Source of the DNA: a bacterium
GTDB lineage: Bacteria > Zhuqueibacterota > Zhuqueibacteria > Oleimicrobiales > Geothermoviventaceae
DNA length: 64,000 nucleotides
Direction: 5' to 3'
NCBI GenBank assembly: GCA_028275345.1
Contig: JAPWUV010000002.1
Location: 496,001 to 560,000 of the forward strand
Under the pieces are notes generated by a model. That model worked only from the letters and a program-made list of their open reading frames with translations. It ran no database searches and was not told where the DNA came from. Position 1 is the first letter of the stretch. Each line of letters starts with the position of its first letter. Positions 58,917 to 64,000 of this stretch are shown in pieces. The translations under genes were made by a program, and so were the position numbers.

Positions 58917-61121
58917 CTATCTGAGCACGGCGACTTTCCTCACCGCGCTCATTCCGGAAGATGTGGTGACCAGAATCACGTAGACACCCGATGCCACCAG
59001 TTCTCCTCGGTCATTGCGGCCATCCCAAATTGCTCTGCCGCCAGGTACTTCCCCGCGCAAGAAGTTGCGAACTAGCTGGCCGTCGCTGGTGAAGATCCGC
59101 ACCTGGCTTTCGCGGGCCAGATTCCCGATGGTCAGCTTCGCCGATTGGTCGCTCAGGAAAAACGGGTTCGGGTAAACTTCCACCTCGCTCAAATTCGCCT
59201 TGGGCGCCGTGTACGGCGTCGTGACCTGAGAGAGCCCATTGGTCGTGCCGAGAAATGCGTCCCCAGTTTGCGGATTGAAGGCGATGGCCTGCACATGATC
59301 CCAGACTAGCCCACTGTTGTCCGTCGTGAAATAGCGGAAGGGGTAACCGTCGGGGTCGAGGACCGTGACGCCCCCCACAGCTCCGATCCACTTGTTATCT
59401 TGCGGATCCACCGCAACGCAGTAGATATCCTCCGAGATCAGTCCGTAACGGACTCCCACACGGCCTTCGAACCAAAAGTTGAGTCCCCGGTCGGTTCCTA
59501 TCCACATGACCCCGTTCCGATCGGCAGCGATGGACCGGACCAAGTTGCTTTGCAGACCGTCCTCCGCTGCGGTGAGGCCTTGGCTGAGGTCATCGTCCGA
59601 TCGGCTGAGGAGGTTCTGCCCGTAGTCGATCACCGACACGCCTTCCGTCTCCGTTCCCACCCAAACCCGGCCGTGGTGATCAAACGCGAGAGCGATCACC
59701 CGAGTGCTCTTCAGGCCATCGTATGTGGAGAAGTACACCCATTCGTTTGCGGGCGTCACGGCTACCACCGCCCTCCCGTTGTTCGCAAACTTATTGAGGA
59801 TCCACACATTGCCAGCCGGATCGGTCCGCACTCCGCTGATGATGACGTAGGTTGGGGTATCCGACCCAGCCAGCTTGCCGCCTTCGTTGGTGTAGCGGGC
59901 CACGGATATCCCTGTGTCGGTCTCGCTGAACACAACGAGCCCATAACCTTGCGTTCCTATCCACTTGCGATTCAGATGGTCCACGGCGACGGACAAAGTC
60001 ACGTCGACCGGAAGGTGCCCCGAGCGCACCGTGTAGTGCCGCCACCATCTGCCATCGAAAGAAAACACCCCAGACCGGGAGGTACACCACAGCACGCCAT
60101 TCCGGTCGAAAGCCAGATCCGTGATGTTGTTGCCGCCGGGTTCATTGGGTTGGACACGGGCCCATTGGTTGCGGACCGGATCCAATCTTGCGATCCCCTC
60201 CCCCTGCGATGCTATCCAGAGATTTCCCTGCCGATCGACCGTGGCGCCAACACAGCGGTCAACGACGCCGCCAAGGCGGCGGGGCCTCTCGTTCCAAAGA
60301 TCCACTGCCCATGTTCGGACAACCACGAGGCTATCGTGCCAAGCCGCGAGATCTACGATCTCCTCGCCGCGGTAGGCGATGTTCCTCCAGCCCTGGTCCT
60401 CCCGAAGCGCCAGCCCGGAGCGCGTCGCCGCGTAAATCCCGCCTCGGAATGGAAGAACGGCGTGGACCGTGTCCGAGGGTAGGCCCTCGGTGTGGGTAGC
60501 GTTCCGCCAATAGTCCGGCGCCTGTAAATTGGGAAAACGGAGATCGACGTAAGCAATCCCGAAGTCCGTGCATACCCAGAGAGTATCCCGGATGATGGCG
60601 AGAGACCTTGCGGCAATCTCGACCGGAAACTTCCTGCCAAGGTTCCGGTACGTCTCCTTGACTTCTCCGCGATCCATCAGGTAGAGGCTCACGCCCAAGC
60701 TCAATCCGACATACAGCGAATCGCCCTTCACCGCGAGGTCGTGGATCTCCCACCCACTGTAGTCCTTGATCACGCGGATCTGCCCTGTACGGGGATGGAG
60801 GACACTGAGGTAGCCATTTCCGTGACCGATCCAGACATTGCCACGGCGATCCAGAGCTACCGCGCGTAGGTCATTCCCGGGGAGCCCCTCGGCATTGGTG
60901 TACTTCGTGACGTCCAGATTCCAGGCGTCGATGTGAACAAGCCCTCCCGATGTGGCGGCCCAGATCCCCGCGGAGTCCACGGCCAAGGCCCGCACCTCCC
61001 TCGTAGACGTCCAGGACCGCCATTGCCAGAACTGGGCCTGGACCGGAGACACGGTCGCGAGCGCAACCACCAGCAACGTCCAACCCGTAACTTGCCGGAT
61101 CCTCGGAAGGCATTGGGTCAT
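58917..61121 (-). CDS. Two-component-regulator-type propeller protein with C-terminal sorting domain
   Basis: A 734-residue exported protein. The signal peptide (GWTLLVVALATVSPVQAQ) is followed by many Reg_prop-type blades with the WIG/WVGT motifs (GNVWIGHGNGYLSVL, NGVLWCTSRSGVFSF, GRVWVGTETEGVSVID, GVMWIGTDRGLNFWFEG), forming one or two beta-propellers. The last ~85 residues are a FlgD-like fold (YPNPFFLSDQSAKL, GELVASGVYVILV) like that of the BtuG-like protein, typical of type IX secretion cargo. ATG at 61121 has GGGGAG upstream; the frame's first 39 residues are noise. Its function is unknown; such proteins sit on the surface and may bind ligands or other proteins. Confidence 0.85.
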   Translation of the reverse strand: MTQCLPRIRQVTGWTLLVVALATVSPVQAQFWQWRSWTSTREVRALAVDSAGIWAATSGGLVHIDAWNLDVTKYTNAEGLPGNDLRAVALDRRGNVWIGHGNGYLSVLHPRTGQIRVIKDYSGWEIHDLAVKGDSLYVGLSLGVSLYLMDRGEVKETYRNLGRKFPVEIAARSLAIIRDTLWVCTDFGIAYVDLRFPNLQAPDYWRNATHTEGLPSDTVHAVLPFRGGIYAATRSGLALREDQGWRNIAYRGEEIVDLAAWHDSLVVVRTWAVDLWNERPRRLGGVVDRCVGATVDRQGNLWIASQGEGIARLDPVRNQWARVQPNEPGGNNITDLAFDRNGVLWCTSRSGVFSFDGRWWRHYTVRSGHLPVDVTLSVAVDHLNRKWIGTQGYGLVVFSETDTGISVARYTNEGGKLAGSDTPTYVIISGVRTDPAGNVWILNKFANNGRAVVAVTPANEWVYFSTYDGLKSTRVIALAFDHHGRVWVGTETEGVSVIDYGQNLLSRSDDDLSQGLTAAEDGLQSNLVRSIAADRNGVMWIGTDRGLNFWFEGRVGVRYGLISEDIYCVAVDPQDNKWIGAVGGVTVLDPDGYPFRYFTTDNSGLVWDHVQAIAFNPQTGDAFLGTTNGLSQVTTPYTAPKANLSEVEVYPNPFFLSDQSAKLTIGNLARESQVRIFTSDGQLVRNFLRGEVPGGRAIWDGRNDRGELVASGVYVILVTTSSGMSAVRKVAVLR

Positions 61122-61191
61122 TGTTCTCCCCGGAAGCACAATCGGAAAGGGACGTATTGGAAACAGGCAAGCGCGGTCCGCCAACGGCGGC

Positions 61192-61671
61192 TCAGGAAGA
61201 CCGCCCTCCGATCTGGCCCAACAGATTGGCCATTTCAATGGCGCTCAGCGCAGCCTGCCAACCCTTGTTGCCCGCCTTTGTGCCGGCTCGCTCAAGGGCT
61301 TGCTCCAGAGTATCAGGAGTGATGACTCCGTACGACACAGGGATGCCCGTCTGCAGGCTGACCTGAGCGATCCCTTTGGTCACTTCGGTCGCGATGTAGT
61401 TATGGTGTGGGGTGTCGCCTCGGATCACAGCCCCGAGGCAGATCACAGCCTGGTACTGCCGCGACGCCGCCAAGGCTTGCGCCACCAAGGGGATTTCGAA
61501 GGACCCTGGCACCCAGGCGACGTGGATATCCTCTTCTCTGGCTCCATGACGCCGCAAGCAGTCCAGAGCCCCGTCCAGCAGCTGCTTGCTGATCAACTCA
61601 TTGAAGCGGCTCACCACGATGGCGAACTTCTTACCCGACGCATCCAGTACGCCCTCGAAGACCCTCGGCAT
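61192..61671 (-). CDS. ribH: 6,7-dimethyl-8-ribityllumazine synthase
   Basis: Lumazine synthase condenses the 5-amino-6-ribitylamino pyrimidinedione with 3,4-dihydroxy-2-butanone 4-phosphate. The protein is 159 residues. The substrate motifs [48 protein letters not shown] and [28 protein letters not shown] are all intact, including the catalytic His. It is the last gene of the rib operon, 24 nt after ribBA. Confidence 0.97.
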   Translation of the reverse strand: MPRVFEGVLDASGKKFAIVVSRFNELISKQLLDGALDCLRRHGAREEDIHVAWVPGSFEIPLVAQALAASRQYQAVICLGAVIRGDTPHHNYIATEVTKGIAQVSLQTGIPVSYGVITPDTLEQALERAGTKAGNKGWQAALSAIEMANLLGQIGGRSS

Positions 61672-61695
61672 TCTCTCCTCCCGAATTGGCCGCGT

Positions 61696-63009
61696 TCACT
61701 TTGCCCGATGCAACTCCTCGACAATGCGATCGAGCGTGCTTTCGTCAGCGGTCGAGCCAGCTGTGTCGGTCATCTTGCGCAGCAAATCCTTCGAGATCCC
61801 ATTTTCGAGAATGAGATGGCCCAGCTTGTCCCTCTTCGTCTCAAGGTAGCGCAGATTGATCTCGTTGGGCGGCACCTCGATGGGGACCCGCTCCACGACC
61901 TCGAGACCGTAGCCCTGCAGCCCGACGATCTTGCGTGGGTTGTTGGTCATTAAGCGGATCTTGCGCACCCCCAGATCGTACAGGATCTGCGCGCCGATGC
62001 CGTAGTCTCGCAAGTCCGCTGCGAAACCGAGCTCCTCATTGGCTTCGACCGTGTCCTTCCCCTTGTCCTGAAGCCGATAAGCGAGCAGCTTGTTCACGAG
62101 ACCGATGCCCCTTCCCTCCTGACGCATGTAGAGGAGCACGCCCCGCCCTTCTTTCTCGATCATCCGCATCGCCTTGTGCAGCTGCTCTCCGCAGTCGCAG
62201 CGCAGGGAGCCGAAGACGTCCCCTGTCAGGCACTGGCTGTGGACGCGCGTCAACACGGGCTCCGGTGTGGTGACGTCGCCCTTGACGAGGGCAATGTGGT
62301 GATGCTCGTCCACAGCGCTCTCGTATAGGTGGAGGACGAAGTGGCCGTAGGCTGTGGGAAGATTGGTGGTCACGACGCGGCGGACGAGCTTTTCGGTTCT
62401 GCGGCGGTATTCGATCAAGTCGCGGACGGTGATGATCTTCATCCCGAACTGGCGCGCCAACTCCATTAGCTTGGGGACCCGAGCCATGGTCCCGTCTTCG
62501 TCCATAATCTCGCACAACACCCCAGCCGGATAAAGACCCGCCAGCCTGCAGAGGTCCACCACGGCCTCCGTGTGCCCAGCTCGGTTCAGGACACCGCCTT
62601 CGCGCGCCCGCAAGGGGAAAATGTGGCCCGGACGAGCAAGGTCTTCCGGCCGTGTGCGCGGATCGACCAAGGCGCGAATCGTGGTCGCCCGGTCGTAGGC
62701 CGAGATGCCGGTGGTGGTTCCGTACCGCGCGTCCACGCTGACCGTAAACTGCGTACCCATGTGGGCCGTGTTCTCTGTGACCATGGGATGAAGATCCAGT
62801 TCCCGAAGCCGTTCGGGTGTCATGGCCACGCATATGAGGCCTCGGCCGTACTTCGTCATGAAGTTGATGGCCTCCGGCGTGACCTTTTCCGCAGCCATGA
62901 TAAAATCGCCTTCGTTCTCGCGGTCCTCGTCGTCGACCACGATCACGATCTTGCCCTGCCGAATGTCTTCGATGGCCTCTTCGATCGTATTGAAACCATT
63001 CTCTCGCAT
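61696..63009 (-). CDS. ribBA: Bifunctional 3,4-dihydroxy-2-butanone-4-phosphate synthase / GTP cyclohydrolase II
   Basis: A 437-residue fusion with a RibB domain (1-~205) and a RibA domain (~206-400), as in Bacillus and many FCB bacteria. RibB signatures are [26 protein letters not shown] and the [20 protein letters not shown] block. RibA has the zinc-binding [21 protein letters not shown] and the [20 protein letters not shown] motif. It supplies both precursors of the pathway. The C-terminal ~40 residues are an extension. The ATG at 63009 has GGAG 7 nt upstream; the preceding open frame within ribE is noise. Confidence 0.97.
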   Translation of the reverse strand: MRENGFNTIEEAIEDIRQGKIVIVVDDEDRENEGDFIMAAEKVTPEAINFMTKYGRGLICVAMTPERLRELDLHPMVTENTAHMGTQFTVSVDARYGTTTGISAYDRATTIRALVDPRTRPEDLARPGHIFPLRAREGGVLNRAGHTEAVVDLCRLAGLYPAGVLCEIMDEDGTMARVPKLMELARQFGMKIITVRDLIEYRRRTEKLVRRVVTTNLPTAYGHFVLHLYESAVDEHHHIALVKGDVTTPEPVLTRVHSQCLTGDVFGSLRCDCGEQLHKAMRMIEKEGRGVLLYMRQEGRGIGLVNKLLAYRLQDKGKDTVEANEELGFAADLRDYGIGAQILYDLGVRKIRLMTNNPRKIVGLQGYGLEVVERVPIEVPPNEINLRYLETKRDKLGHLILENGISKDLLRKMTDTAGSTADESTLDRIVEELHRAK

Positions 63010-63031
63010 GGCGCTTCTCCCTGCGCCCGTC

Positions 63032-63715
63032 TTACAGTTCTGCGGGCGAACCCCGATAGTCCGAGCTGCTCCGGGCAGTGAACCCCAGTTCTTCGAGACG
63101 GCTGAGCGTGATGCCTTCTTCCCCAACCTTCCGCCCCAGGAGCCGCTCCACGTACCTTGCCAAGACATCCACTTCCAAATTCGCGCGGCTTCCAGGCACC
63201 AAGTCGCCCAGATTCGTCTCGCGCAAAGTGAACGGTACGAGAGCTACGGAGAAAGTTTCCCCCTCGATCGCAGCCACCGTCAGGCTCACACCATTGAGCG
63301 CTACCGAGCCCTTCTCGGCGATATACCGGGACAAAGACGAAGGAGGCCGAACCCAGATCGTCTTCCCGTCGCCCTCAGGCTGTACCTCCACAACATCCGC
63401 AACCCCATCCACGTGTCCGAGCACCAGGTGGCCGCCCAGCGGTTCGCCCACCCGCAGCGCCGGCTCCAGGTTGACCTTCGTGCCGCGCCTGTACCAGCGA
63501 ATGATCGTGCGACTCCAAGTTTCCGCCACGACATCAGCGCAGAAGCCTTTCGCGGAGACAGCCGTCACCGTCAGGCAGGCGCCGTCGACCGCAATGCTAT
63601 CTCCCCTGTGAAGCGACGGCATGAGCTTCTCACACCGCACCTGCAGCTCGGCGCCCCCCGACTTGGGGCGCACTTGCTCAATCACCCCAATCTCGCGGAT
63701 CAGACCCGTGAACAA
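63032..63715 (-). CDS. ribE: Riboflavin synthase alpha subunit
   Basis: Riboflavin synthase dismutates two lumazines to riboflavin. The 227-residue protein has the N- and C-terminal beta-barrel repeats ([15 protein letters not shown] with [16 protein letters not shown]; then [15 protein letters not shown] and [15 protein letters not shown]) of the family. The C-terminus ends [15 protein letters not shown]-like plus a short tail. It follows ribD by 3 nt and precedes ribBA by 22 nt, the standard riboflavin operon order. The FMN riboswitch would lie upstream of ribD, outside the window. Confidence 0.96.
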   Translation of the reverse strand: MFTGLIREIGVIEQVRPKSGGAELQVRCEKLMPSLHRGDSIAVDGACLTVTAVSAKGFCADVVAETWSRTIIRWYRRGTKVNLEPALRVGEPLGGHLVLGHVDGVADVVEVQPEGDGKTIWVRPPSSLSRYIAEKGSVALNGVSLTVAAIEGETFSVALVPFTLRETNLGDLVPGSRANLEVDVLARYVERLLGRKVGEEGITLSRLEELGFTARSSSDYRGSPAEL

Positions 63716-63718
63716 TGG

Positions 63719-64000
63719 CTACTCCTTCGCCTCTGCCGGCACCAGCCTCAGGAAGAGATCGGGTCCGACGCGTCGCACCTCCTGCAGTACGAAACGCATG
63801 GCTTCATCCATCTCTTCGATCCCCAGATCGCCGGCCAAGCTCAGCCCTGTGCCGCAGATCTTCGGAGCCAGGAAGATCGCGAGCTCATTCACCAACCCGT
63901 CGCAAAGCAAGGAGGTGAACACCCTGCTTCCCCCCTCCACGAGGATGGAGGTGATCCCCCTGCGCCCCAGGAGGCCAAAGGCCTCCCGCATGTCCAACAG
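63719..64000 (-). CDS. ribD: Riboflavin biosynthesis protein RibD (partial, C-terminal reductase domain)
   Basis: The C-terminal ~93 residues of bifunctional RibD; the frame runs out of the right edge, so the deaminase domain and start are outside the window. The visible part is the reductase domain end: [25 protein letters not shown] (the VEGG motif), [24 protein letters not shown] and the final KE tail. It is the first visible gene of the ribD-ribE-ribBA-ribH operon and lies 3 nt from ribE. Confidence 0.95.
   Translation of the reverse strand: MLDMREAFGLLGRRGITSILVEGGSRVFTSLLCDGLVNELAIFLAPKICGTGLSLAGDLGIEEMDEAMRFVLQEVRRVGPDLFLRLVPAEAKE

Overview
The window looks like chromosomal DNA of an uncultivated, GC-rich member of the Fibrobacterota-Chlorobiota-Bacteroidota (FCB) superphylum, in the direction of KSB1, Zixibacteria or Calditrichota. 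This placement is an inference. It rests on two secreted beta-propeller proteins ending in 'PNPF' FlgD-like sorting domains typical of the type IX secretion system, a DUF4837 protein, a DUF2723 membrane protein, a TonB-dependent receptor with a carboxypeptidase-regulatory-like N-terminus, and a B12-dependent ribonucleotide reductase. Nearly all genes lie on the minus strand. No CRISPR array, prophage, insertion sequence or integrase was seen.

Layout. 1-5.6 kb: the translation operon thrS-infC-rpmI-rplT-pheS-pheT (pheT runs off the left edge); infC seems to use a rare AUC start. 5.6-6.3 kb: tRNA-Val(GAC) and tRNA-Ala(GGC), each with a clear promoter, flank a small zinc-ribbon gene. 6.3-15.6 kb: polyprenol-phosphate sugar synthase, RmlD-like reductase, PfkB kinase, purine permease, purE, DUF4837 protein, a ClpX-like unfoldase without zinc finger, nitroreductase, nadC. 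15.8-23.9 kb: a corrinoid locus. nrdJ (plus strand) converges on a cobalamin-riboswitch-controlled operon (minus strand) of a BtuB-like receptor and a BtuG-like propeller protein. 24-26.9 kb: a PD-(D/E)XK-type protein and a divergent NFACT/RqcH protein. 26.9-34.7 kb: selD, universal stress protein, flippase-like protein, DUF2723 mannosyltransferase-like protein, glycosyltransferase and methyltransferase. 34.9-47 kb: DUF1844, recG, DUF4139, valS, M23 peptidase, glycosyltransferase, RmlA-like nucleotidyltransferase. 47.2-50 kb: isochorismatase-like hydrolase, RNase H, E1-like enzyme, Yip1-type membrane protein. 50-61.1 kb: dnaE, a YbgF-like protein, murA, recN, alkaline phosphatase, a two-component-regulator-type propeller protein. 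61.2-64 kb: the riboflavin operon ribD-ribE-ribBA-ribH.

The strongest observations are these. (1) selD is itself a selenoprotein gene: a good ribosome binding site and ATG lie 69 nt upstream of the conventional start, and the only interruption is a UGA exactly where the catalytic Cys/Sec sits, so the host very probably decodes selenocysteine. (2) A complete B12 riboswitch with a terminator expression platform controls BtuB plus a beta-propeller that resembles the cobalamin-capturing BtuG proteins but carries a C-terminal sorting domain, next to a B12-dependent RNR. (3) The ClpX-like and RqcH-like quality-control proteins have lost or changed recognisable functional parts.
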